Part shown: piece after piece, positions 34,254 to 41,133 of the stretch
Numbering within the stretch: the first letter of the stretch is position 1
How the letters are laid out: every line of letters starts with the position of its first letter
Source of the DNA: Streptomyces sp. HNM0575
GTDB taxonomy: Bacteria > Actinomycetota > Actinomycetes > Streptomycetales > Streptomycetaceae
Length of the DNA stretch: 64,000 nt
Reading direction: 5' to 3'
NCBI RefSeq assembly: GCF_012726265.1
Contig: NZ_JAASAG010000001.1
Coordinates: 744,001-808,000 of the forward strand
The notes under the pieces: generated by a model
The model's database searches: none
Told to the model about the DNA's origin: nothing
What the model saw: the letters and a program-made list of their open reading frames with translations, nothing else
Program-made: the position numbers and the translations under genes

Positions 34254-34555
34254 GCACCACTGAACTGGCCTGGTTCAAGAGCAGCTACAGCAGCGGTTCC
34301 GGCGACGACTGCATTGAAGTCGCCGTGTCCTGGCGCAAATCCAGCTACAGCAGTAGCGGCGACGGGGACTGCGTGGAAGTCGCCCTGCCCTGGCAGAAGT
34401 CCAGCTACAGCAGCAGTTCCGGCGACGACTGCGTCGAGGTCGCCGCCTGCCCAGGCACGGTCCACGTGCGGGACTCCAAGGACAAGCAGGGTCCGCAGCT
34501 CGCGCTGACCCCCACCGCCTGGCGCAGCTTCCTCTCGTACGCGTCCCGGGCCTGA
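34250..34555 (+). CDS. DUF397 protein with a triplicated N-terminal motif
   Basis: A 101-residue DUF397 protein. The usual family member has one W-x-K-S-S-Y-S-(x)n-C-V-E-V unit of about 18 residues then a VRDSK-like end. Here the opening unit occurs three times: WFKSSYSSGSGDDCIEVA, WRKSSYSSSGDGDCVEVA and WQKSSYSSSSGDDCVEVA, before the ordinary HVRDSKDKQGPQL tail. The DNA copies are 60-63 bp and clearly related. It is coupled to the XRE regulator by ATGA. The extra copies may raise valency or neutral drift may explain them. Confidence 0.92.
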   Translation: MSTTELAWFKSSYSSGSGDDCIEVAVSWRKSSYSSSGDGDCVEVALPWQKSSYSSSSGDDCVEVAACPGTVHVRDSKDKQGPQLALTPTAWRSFLSYASRA

Positions 34556-34575
34556 CCCGGGCCCGAGCACGCACC

Positions 34576-34610
34576 GTGCCCCGCCGCGGATCAACTCCGC
34601 GGCGGGGCAC
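34576..34610 (+). terminator. Perfect 15-bp stem-loop after the DUF397 gene
   Basis: gtgccccgccgcgga (34576-34590) pairs perfectly with tccgcggcggggcac (34596-34610) with loop tcaac. It sits 20 nt after the stop between convergent genes and can serve both strands. Confidence 0.88.
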
Positions 34611-34642
34611 GCGCGTTCAAGGACCCGAGTAGAGACGATCCA

Positions 34643-34657
34643 GATCGTTCAACGATC
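34643..34657. promoter_or_regulatory. GntR-type palindrome downstream of the regulator gene
   Basis: gatcgttcaacgatc is a 15-bp palindrome sharing the gttcaac core with the operator at 35474-35486. It lies 12 bp past the 3' end of the GntR gene. It may be a second site for the same regulator, permitting looping across the gene. Confidence 0.45.
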
Positions 34658-34668
34658 CGCGGTGACTT

Positions 34669-35397
34669 TCAGCCCCGCTGTTCCGGATACGCCTCGATCA
34701 CCTGGCGCCGGGAGTCCTCCAGGTAGAAGCCCAGCGTCCGTTCGGCGCCCTGCGCGTCGCCGTCCTCCAGCATCGTGAGGATCTCGCGGTTGCGGGACAG
34801 GTACGGCTCGTAGAAGCGGCGGGGATCCTCCATCACGTGGAAGGCCAGCCGCAGTTCGGCGAGCACGCCGCGCATCAGGTCGTCGGTGCGCTCGCTGCCG
34901 GCGAGCCCCGCGAGGGCCTGGTGGAAGTGGATGTTGGCGGTGCCGCAGTCGGTCCACTCGTTCGCCTCGGCGGCGCGCTCGCCCGCCGTGACCGCGTCGG
35001 CGACGGGCTGCACCTGGAACGGCGGTTCGCCGAGCCCGCGGAGGGCGGCGCACTCGACGAGGTTGCGCACGCGGTAGATGTCGGCGATGTCGGCGGCCGT
35101 GAGGACCCGTACGAACGCGCCCTTGTTGAGCCGGTGCACCAGCAGCCGCTCGTGGGTCAGCAGCCGGAACGCCTCGCGGAGGGTGTTGCGTGAGACGCCC
35201 AGGGCGTTGCCGATGCGCTCCTCGGAGAGCCGGACGCCGGGCAGGAAGAAGCCCTGTGCGATACGTTCGCGCAGGATGCCCGCGACTCGCTCGGCCGTGC
35301 TGGTGCGGCCCAACAGGGCGCGGTCCGCGGCGAGTTCGGACAGCTCCAGGCCGGAGTCGGCGCGGGCGCCGTTGCCGGTGCCGGTGTCGGCGGTCAT
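34669..35397 (-). CDS. GntR/FadR-family (FCD) regulator, likely of 5-oxoprolinase genes
   Basis: A 242-residue regulator. The winged HTH (about 30-100) includes RLSEERIGNALGVSRNTLREAFRLL and wing HRLNKGAFVRVL. The FCD effector domain (about 105-235) carries the metal-binding pattern DIYRVRNLVE, FHQAL and REILTMLEDGD. It is divergent from pxpA with a shared 107-bp promoter region containing an ATTGTTCAACAAT palindrome, so it probably represses pxpABC and itself, with 5-oxoproline or a related acid as effector (inferred). Confidence 0.88.
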   Translation of the reverse strand: MTADTGTGNGARADSGLELSELAADRALLGRTSTAERVAGILRERIAQGFFLPGVRLSEERIGNALGVSRNTLREAFRLLTHERLLVHRLNKGAFVRVLTAADIADIYRVRNLVECAALRGLGEPPFQVQPVADAVTAGERAAEANEWTDCGTANIHFHQALAGLAGSERTDDLMRGVLAELRLAFHVMEDPRRFYEPYLSRNREILTMLEDGDAQGAERTLGFYLEDSRRQVIEAYPEQRG

Positions 35398-35473
35398 GGT
35401 GATCTTTCTCCAGGCGGGTGGTCCGCCCCAGTGAAGCCCACAAAGCCGGATGGGACAACAACCCCCTTGCCGT

Positions 35474-35486
35474 ATTGTTCAACAAT
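35474..35486 (+). promoter_or_regulatory. Predicted GntR operator in the pxpA promoter
   Basis: attgttcaacaat is a perfect palindrome 18 bp ahead of the pxpA start and 77 bp from the gntR start. FadR-subfamily sites have the form T-x-G-T-n-n-n-A-C-x-A, which this fits. Confidence 0.7.
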
Positions 35487-35503
35487 CCCCTAGGTTGGCT
35501 CCG

Positions 35504-36256
35504 ATGATCGACCTCAACGCGGACCTCGGCGAGGGCTTCGGCCGCTGGCGGCTCACCGACGACGACGCCCTGCTCACCTCCGTCACCAGCGCCAACGTCG
35601 CCTGCGGCTTCCACGCCGGCGACCCCCTCACCATGCGCCGCGTCTGCGAGCGGGCCGCCGCGGACGGGGTGCGGATCGGGGCGCAGGTCTCGTACCGCGA
35701 TCTGGCCGGATTCGGCCGCCGCAGCATGGACGTGCCCGCCGCGGAGCTGGCCGCCGAGGTCGCGTATCAGATCGGCGCCCTGGAGATCTTCGCCCGCGCC
35801 GCCGGTGCGGGCGTCGCGTATGTCAAGCCGCACGGCGCGCTCTACAACCGCTGCGTGCGCGACTCCGTCCAGGCCGCGGCGGTCGTCGAGGGCGTGCGTA
35901 CCGCCGGTGCAGCGCTGCCGGTGCTGGGACTGCCGGGCTCGGAGCTGCACGGCGCGGCCACCGCGGCCGGACTGCCCGTGATCGACGAGGCGTTCGCGGA
36001 CCGCGGGTACCGCCCCGACGGCACGCTCGTGCCGCGCGGCGAGACGGGCGCCGTGATCACCGACCCCGAGCAGGTCCTCGCGCGCTCGCTCGCCATCGCC
36101 GCGGGCAAGGACGTCACCGCCGTCGACGGGACGCCGCTGCGGCTGTCCGCGCGTTCGCTGTGCGTGCACGGCGACACCCCGGACGCGGCCTCTCTCGCCC
36201 GCCGGATACGGGAGGAACTGTCCGGCGCCGGAATCACGGTGCGGGCGTTCGCGTGA
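35504..36256 (+). CDS. pxpA: 5-oxoprolinase subunit A (LamB/YcsF family)
   Basis: A 250-residue LamB/YcsF protein of the usual length. It opens MIDLNADLGEGFGRW with the catalytic/metal region, then ANVACGFHAGDPLTM, VSYRDLAGFGRR, VKPHGALYN and EAFADRGYRPDGTLVPR, all family blocks. With PxpB and PxpC it converts 5-oxoproline to glutamate using ATP. The ATG at 35504 is the family start. Its stop overlaps the pxpB start (GTGA). Expression is probably controlled by the divergent GntR regulator. Confidence 0.95.
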   Translation: MIDLNADLGEGFGRWRLTDDDALLTSVTSANVACGFHAGDPLTMRRVCERAAADGVRIGAQVSYRDLAGFGRRSMDVPAAELAAEVAYQIGALEIFARAAGAGVAYVKPHGALYNRCVRDSVQAAAVVEGVRTAGAALPVLGLPGSELHGAATAAGLPVIDEAFADRGYRPDGTLVPRGETGAVITDPEQVLARSLAIAAGKDVTAVDGTPLRLSARSLCVHGDTPDAASLARRIREELSGAGITVRAFA

Positions 36257-37119
36257 GCGGGGAGAGGGCTCCCGGCGGGGAGAGCGGCGGGCAGGGGTCC
36301 GCCGCGGGGCGCGGTGTCGCGGGCGTGCCGGGGCCGCGGGGCGCGGACGGGTCCACGGGCGGGCCTGTGGACGGGCCCGCGGACGGTGCCGCGGACGGTC
36401 CCGTCGGCGGCACGGATCCGGACCTCCGTCCTGAGTCCTCTGCCGGTCCGGGGCTCGGCCCGGGGCCCGGTCCGGGGCCCGACCCGGCTCCCGTCGTCCT
36501 TCCCGTCGGACGGCACGCGCTGCTGATCGAGCTGCCGGGCGCCGAGGCCGCCGAGGCCTTCCACGCGGAGGTGCTGCGCCGCCGGGCGGCCGGGCTGCTG
36601 CCGGGGGTGACGGAGATCGTGCCGGGCGCACGCACCGTGCTGCTGGACGGGCTGGCCGATCCGCGCCGCCTCGCGGCGGAGGTCCCCGGGTGGGAGATCC
36701 CGCCGCTGGTGTCCGGCAGCGAGTCCGCCGTGGAGATCCCCGTCCGCTACGACGGTCCGGATCTCGCGGACGTGGCCGGAATGTGGGGCGTCACGCCCGA
36801 GGAGGTCGGGCGGCTGCACGCCGCCACCTCGTTCCGCGTCGCGTTCTGCGGCTTCGCGCCCGGCTTCGGCTATCTCACGGGCCTGCCCGAGCGCTGTCAC
36901 GTGCCGCGCCGCTCCGATCCGCGTACGAGGGTCCCGGCCGGTTCGGTCGCGCTCGCCGGCCCGTACACCGGCGTCTATCCGCGCTCGTCGCCGGGCGGCT
37001 GGCAGCTGATCGGCACCGCGGTCGACACCGTGCTGTGGGACACCGCGCGTGAGCCCGCCGCGCTGTTCTCGCCGGGCACGCGGGTGCGGTTCGTTCCGGA
37101 GGGCGGCGGTACGGGATGA
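36253..37119 (+). CDS. pxpB: 5-oxoprolinase subunit B (KipI-like) with a disordered N-terminal extension
   Basis: A 288-residue protein; the usual PxpB/KipI is about 200-230. The first 80 residues are Gly/Pro/Asp-rich (GPVDGPADGAADGPVGG, GLGPGPGPGPDPAP). The conserved part starts at LPVGRHALLIEL and includes VEIPVRYDGPDL, FCGFAPGFGYL, RSDPRTRVPAGSVALAG and TGVYPRSSPGGWQLIG, the KipI/allophanate-hydrolase-1 signature. The GTG at 36253 overlaps the pxpA stop, and pxpC starts at its stop. The extension is fused in frame; whether the natural start lies further in is uncertain. Confidence 0.92.
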   Translation: MSGERAPGGESGGQGSAAGRGVAGVPGPRGADGSTGGPVDGPADGAADGPVGGTDPDLRPESSAGPGLGPGPGPGPDPAPVVLPVGRHALLIELPGAEAAEAFHAEVLRRRAAGLLPGVTEIVPGARTVLLDGLADPRRLAAEVPGWEIPPLVSGSESAVEIPVRYDGPDLADVAGMWGVTPEEVGRLHAATSFRVAFCGFAPGFGYLTGLPERCHVPRRSDPRTRVPAGSVALAGPYTGVYPRSSPGGWQLIGTAVDTVLWDTAREPAALFSPGTRVRFVPEGGGTG

Positions 37120-38576
37120 CCGCCGGGGCGTCTGAGTTCGCGGCGTCGGGTTCCGGGGCGTTGGGTTCCGGGGCGTTGGGGTCCGGGGCGTCGGGTTCTG
37201 CGGTGTCGGGTTCCGGGGCGTTGGGGTCCGGGGCGTCGGGCTCTGCGGTGTCGGGTTCCGCGGTGTCGGGTTCCGGGGTGTCGGGTTCCGGGGTGTCGGG
37301 CTCTGCGGTGTCGGGTTCCGCGGTGTCGGGTTCCGGGGCGCCCGGCTCGGCGGCGTTGGGTTCCGGGGCGTCGGGTTCCGCCGCGCCCGTCTCCGGCGCA
37401 TCCGTCTCCGGCGCATCCGGCTCTGCGGCGTTGGGTTCCGATGCGCCCGTCTCCGGCGCATCGGGTTCCGCCGCGTCCGGACCCGGGCAGGCAGATGTTC
37501 CGTCCGCGCCCCGGGCCCGTGCGCGTAACCGGGCCGCCGTGGGGCTCCTCGTCGTACGGCCCGGGGCGCTCACGACCGTCCAGGACCTGGGGCGTCCGGG
37601 GCACGCGCACCTCGGGGTGCCTCGCTCGGGCGCGCTGGACGAGCCCGCGCACCGGCTCGCCAACCGGCTGCTGGGCAACCCGGAGGACGCGGCGACGCTG
37701 GAGACGACGGTCGACGGCTGCGCGGTCCGAGTCGTCGCAGGCGCCGGGCACTTCACAACGGCGACCGGAGCGGGAACCGCGACCGGAGCCGCGACCGGAA
37801 CAGGAGCCGCGACCGGAACAGGAACCGGAACGGGAACCGGAACCGCAGCCACACCCGGAGCGGGAACCGGAGCCGTGGCGCGAACCCGAGCGGCGAGCGG
37901 CGCCGTCGCCGAGGCCGTCGTCACCGGCGCCCACTGCGCGGTCACCGTGGACGGGCGGCCCGCACCGTGGGGCGTCCCCTTCGGGGTGCCGGACGGCGCC
38001 GTCGTGGAGGCCGGGCCCGCCGAGCGCGGGCTGCGCAGCTACCTCGGCTTCACCGGCGGCGTCGACGCGGGAGCGGTGCTCGGCAGCCGCGCCACGGACC
38101 TGCTCTCCGGGCTGGGGCCCGAACCGCTGTGCCAGGGCGCGCAGTTGGCGCTGGGCGCCCCGCCCGCGGCGGGCCCGCGCCCGCGAGGTGCCGTCCCCGA
38201 CGTGGCGCCGTGGGCCGCGCCGCCCGGCGAGCTGCTGCTGCCCGTGGTGTACGGGCCGCGCGCCGACTGGTTCACCCGCAGGGCGCTGCGCACCCTCGTC
38301 ACCGGCGACTACCGCGTCTCCTCCGCGAGCAACCGCATCGGACTGCGCCTCGAAGGGCCGGTGCTGGAACGGGAGCGGGACGGTGAACTGCCCAGCGAGG
38401 GCATCGCGTTGGGCGCCGTGCAGGTGCCGCCGGAGGGCCGCCCCGTCGTCTTCCTCGCCGACCACCCCGTCACCGGCGGCTATCCGGTGATCGGAGTCGT
38501 ACCGCAGGAGGCACTGGCCGCCGCGGCCCAGGCCGTGCCGGGCACGCCCGTACGCTTCACGCCCGCTTCGGGGTAG
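37116..38576 (+). CDS. pxpC: 5-oxoprolinase subunit C (KipA-like) with long repetitive extension
   Basis: A 486-residue protein against a usual 290-350. Residues 1-130 are five-residue repeats of the SGSGA/SGSAV kind. The conserved domain begins LLVVRPGALTTVQDLGRPGH and includes VPRSGALDEPAHRLANRLLG, YLGFTGGVDAGAVLGSRATD, PLCQGAQLALG, SNRIGLRLEGP and PSEGIALGAVQVPPEGRPVV. A further Thr/Gly insert (about 213-245) interrupts it. The ATG overlaps the pxpB stop; a start nearer the domain (about 37540) cannot be excluded. The 3' end overlaps the convergent regulator gene by 20 bp. Confidence 0.9.
   Translation: MTAGASEFAASGSGALGSGALGSGASGSAVSGSGALGSGASGSAVSGSAVSGSGVSGSGVSGSAVSGSAVSGSGAPGSAALGSGASGSAAPVSGASVSGASGSAALGSDAPVSGASGSAASGPGQADVPSAPRARARNRAAVGLLVVRPGALTTVQDLGRPGHAHLGVPRSGALDEPAHRLANRLLGNPEDAATLETTVDGCAVRVVAGAGHFTTATGAGTATGAATGTGAATGTGTGTGTGTAATPGAGTGAVARTRAASGAVAEAVVTGAHCAVTVDGRPAPWGVPFGVPDGAVVEAGPAERGLRSYLGFTGGVDAGAVLGSRATDLLSGLGPEPLCQGAQLALGAPPAAGPRPRGAVPDVAPWAAPPGELLLPVVYGPRADWFTRRALRTLVTGDYRVSSASNRIGLRLEGPVLERERDGELPSEGIALGAVQVPPEGRPVVFLADHPVTGGYPVIGVVPQEALAAAAQAVPGTPVRFTPASG
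37134..37480 (+). repeat. 15-bp minisatellite encoding SGSxx repeats
   Basis: About 23 imperfect units of tcgggttccggggcg and variants (tctgcggtg, gtgtcgggttccgcg) run through the 5' end of pxpC. The period keeps the frame. The variants are mixed in higher-order blocks, for example a shared 45-bp block at 37200 and 37290. Confidence 0.9.
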
Positions 38577-39651
38577 AGCTTGCCGCGCGGGCGCCGCCGC
38601 CCTCGACGAGGGGCGCCATCCCGTCCAGCAGGGCTGTGAGGCCCAGTTCGAAGAGCGCGTCGAGCCGCAGGTCGTAGCCGCTCTCCTCGAAGACCGCCAT
38701 CGCACGCGTGAAGGCGGGGAAGCGGCCCGAGGCGGCGATCGCGTCGAGCGCCGGTGCCTGGGTCTCGATCCACATCTCGTCCGAGCGGCCCGTACGGGCC
38801 TCCGCCTGCGCCTCGCGCTCCAGATGGACGGCGACGCCCTGCACATGGCTGTAGAGCAGCACGTTCAGGTCGAACATCGTCTTCGTGTCCAGGCCGTGCC
38901 CGTCGAGGGCGGCGAGCGTCCACTCCGAGTACGCCACGAGTCCGGGGCGCACCAACGGGCGTGTCACGGGGCCGAGTTGGGCCAGCCAGGGATGTGCGCG
39001 GTGCAGCTCCCAGAGCGAACGCGCACCGGCCTCCAGCCTGGCGCGCCAGCCGGGCGGTGCCCCGGCGGGCGGCGGGTGGTCCTCGTAGACGGTGCCCGCC
39101 ATGAGCTGCACGAGGGCGTCCTTGCCGCTGACGTACCGGTACGGGGACATGGCGGCGACGCCGAGCCGTGCCGCGACACCGCGCATCGAGAGCGCCGCGA
39201 GCCCCTCGGCGTCGGCGACGGCGATGGCGGTGCGCGTGATCCGCTCCCGGGTCAACTCCTGCTCCGCGGCGCGGGGTTCGCGCGGGCGCCCGGCGGGAGT
39301 CCCGGGCGCGGAGGCGGTCCGGCGTGCGGGGACCGCGGGCGCGCCCGGAGCGCCGGACACGGCGGCCGGGGCTCCGGTGTGCGCGGCCCCGGTGTGCGTG
39401 GCCCCGGCGGCCGGGGCCTCGGCATTCGGCGCCGGTGCCACGACCGTGCCGACGCGCGGGCGCGCCTCGACGAGCCCTTGCTGCCGCAGCGCCGCCATCG
39501 CCTTGGTGGCCGTGGCCAGCGCGACCCTCCACTCCGCGGCGAGCTGCCGGGTCGGGGGAACCCGGTCGCCCGGGGCCAGTTCGCCGTCGGCGATGCGCTG
39601 CCGTATGCCGGCGACGATGCGCATGTACGGCGGGATCTCCTTCGCGGACAC
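38557..39651 (-). CDS. GntR-TetR fusion transcriptional regulator
   Basis: A 364-residue regulator with two DNA-binding domains. Residues 5-75 are a GntR winged helix (RIADGELAPGDRVPPTRQLA and AEWRVALATATKAMAALRQQ). After an Ala/Pro linker, residues 135-185 are a TetR HTH (AVADAEGLAALSMRGVAARL and GVAAMSPYRYVSGKDAL), followed by a TetR C-terminal ligand domain with the TetR_C pattern. The GTG at 39651 has GAAAGGAGAG upstream. It is divergent from an FAD monooxygenase, with two CTAGTAC-containing sites between. Expected role: repressor of the monooxygenase responding to a small hydrophobic compound. Confidence 0.88.
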   Translation of the reverse strand: MSAKEIPPYMRIVAGIRQRIADGELAPGDRVPPTRQLAAEWRVALATATKAMAALRQQGLVEARPRVGTVVAPAPNAEAPAAGATHTGAAHTGAPAAVSGAPGAPAVPARRTASAPGTPAGRPREPRAAEQELTRERITRTAIAVADAEGLAALSMRGVAARLGVAAMSPYRYVSGKDALVQLMAGTVYEDHPPPAGAPPGWRARLEAGARSLWELHRAHPWLAQLGPVTRPLVRPGLVAYSEWTLAALDGHGLDTKTMFDLNVLLYSHVQGVAVHLEREAQAEARTGRSDEMWIETQAPALDAIAASGRFPAFTRAMAVFEESGYDLRLDALFELGLTALLDGMAPLVEGGGARAASSTPKRA

Positions 39652-39667
39652 CGGGCTCTCCTTTCTT

Positions 39668-39732
39668 GCTGTACTAGCACAGGGGCCACCGGCGACGATC
39701 CGTACGGGGCCGCTCTCTGCACTAGTACACAG
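39668..39732. promoter_or_regulatory. Paired CTAGTAC operator sites in the divergent promoter
   Basis: ctgtactagcacag (39669-39682) and ctgcactagtacacag (39717-39732) are similar imperfect palindromes in inverted relation, both holding GTACTAG/CTAGTAC. They lie 17 bp upstream of the regulator start and 101 bp upstream of the monooxygenase start, about 49 bp apart. Confidence 0.6.
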
Positions 39733-39832
39733 CGCCACAAGGCCTGTTGAACAGGGTTGAGCATATCCGGGTGTACGCCGTACATTCGCCCCGGCGTACA
39801 GCTGCGTACGCCGTATCAGGGGGGAGCGTTCC

Positions 39833-40954
39833 ATGGAGACCGTACTCATCTCAGGCGCCGGTGTGGCCGGTGTCGCCCTGGCCGAGCGGCTGCACCGCCA
39901 CGGTGCCGCGGTCACGGTCGTGGAACGTGCGCCGGGCCTCCGCCGAGGGGGCCACGCCATCGACGTGCGGGGCGTCGCGCTCGAAGTCCTGCGCCGCATC
40001 GGTGTGCTGGCGGAGGCCCGGCGGATGCGCACCCGGATGCGGGGCATGTCGATGCTCGACGGGGACGGCCGGGAGCTGTGGTCCTCCACGGAGACGGTCC
40101 TCAGCAGCGGTCCGCTCGACAACTCCGACATCGAGCTGCTGCGCGAGGACCTGGTGGGACTGCTGCACCGGCGCACGAGCGAGGACGTCGAGTACGTCTT
40201 CGGCGACCGGATCACCGCTCTCCGCCAGGACGCGGACGCCGTGCACGTCACCTTCGAGAGCGGCGAGCGGCGCAGCTTCGGCCTCGTCGTGGGCGCGGAC
40301 GGGCTGCACTCCGGGCTGCGGCGGCTGGTCTTCGGCGCGGAGGAGGAGTTTCTCGCCCCGCTCGGAGCTCATGTCGCCGTCTACAGCGCGGAGAACTTCC
40401 TGGGCCTGGAGGACTGGCAGGTGTGGTGCCGCGAGGGAGACGCGACGTTCTGTCTCTATCCGGTGCGCGACAACACGGAGTTGCGGGTCACCGCGGGCTT
40501 CATGGCTCCTTCCGCACCGCAGCCCGTGGACCGCGTTCCGCGGGACGTCGCAGCCCAGAAGGCACTCGTCGCGCAGCGGACGGGGCATCTGCGCTGGGAG
40601 ACCCCGGCGCTGCTGAAGGCCATGGACGAGGCGCCCGACTTCTACTTCGACGCAATGGCGCAGGTGCACATGGACAGTTGGAGCCGCGGCAGGGTCACCC
40701 TGATCGGCGACGCGGGCTACTGCCCCTCCCCGCTGTCCGGACAGGGCACCGGCCTGGCCCTCGTCGGGGCGCACGTGCTCGCCGAGGCGATCGCGGCGGC
40801 GGACGGCGACCACGAGCGGGCGTTCGCGGCGTACGAGGAGCGCATGCGCCCCTTCGCCGAGGTCAACCAGGCGATCGCCACGGTGCGGCCCGATGAGGGG
40901 GCCGAGGGCCCGGCCATGGACGAGGTCAAGAACGCCATCGAGCTGGACGGCTGA
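39833..40954 (+). CDS. FAD-dependent monooxygenase (PHBH/TetX-like)
   Basis: A 373-residue group A flavoprotein monooxygenase. The N-terminal dinucleotide fold has GAGVAGVALAERLHRHGAAVTVVERA; the mid-protein DG motif is VVGADGLHSGLRRLVFG; the GD motif is TLIGDAGYCPSPLSGQGTG. The RGGHAIDVRGVALEVL region places it with TetX and rifampicin-type hydroxylases and aromatic hydroxylases from Streptomyces. It needs NAD(P)H and O2. Start ATG at 39833 after GGGGGGAGCG. It is probably repressed by the divergent GntR-TetR protein. Substrate unknown; drug inactivation or polyketide tailoring are possible. Confidence 0.88.
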   Translation: METVLISGAGVAGVALAERLHRHGAAVTVVERAPGLRRGGHAIDVRGVALEVLRRIGVLAEARRMRTRMRGMSMLDGDGRELWSSTETVLSSGPLDNSDIELLREDLVGLLHRRTSEDVEYVFGDRITALRQDADAVHVTFESGERRSFGLVVGADGLHSGLRRLVFGAEEEFLAPLGAHVAVYSAENFLGLEDWQVWCREGDATFCLYPVRDNTELRVTAGFMAPSAPQPVDRVPRDVAAQKALVAQRTGHLRWETPALLKAMDEAPDFYFDAMAQVHMDSWSRGRVTLIGDAGYCPSPLSGQGTGLALVGAHVLAEAIAAADGDHERAFAAYEERMRPFAEVNQAIATVRPDEGAEGPAMDEVKNAIELDG

Positions 40955-41133
40955 GGGCGGGTGGCGCGAATCACCTGCCTCGGCTGCTCGGTATAAGTGA
41001 CTGGCCGGTAAATTCTTGGGTCGTGGGTTGGCGGTCCCGGCGGGTCCGTCTCCCGAACCCGTCCAGGAACAGCGCCGGTGTCTCCCCTCACGGTGGAAGC
41101 GCCGTGACGAAGCCGTGATGAAGGGGGCCGTGA

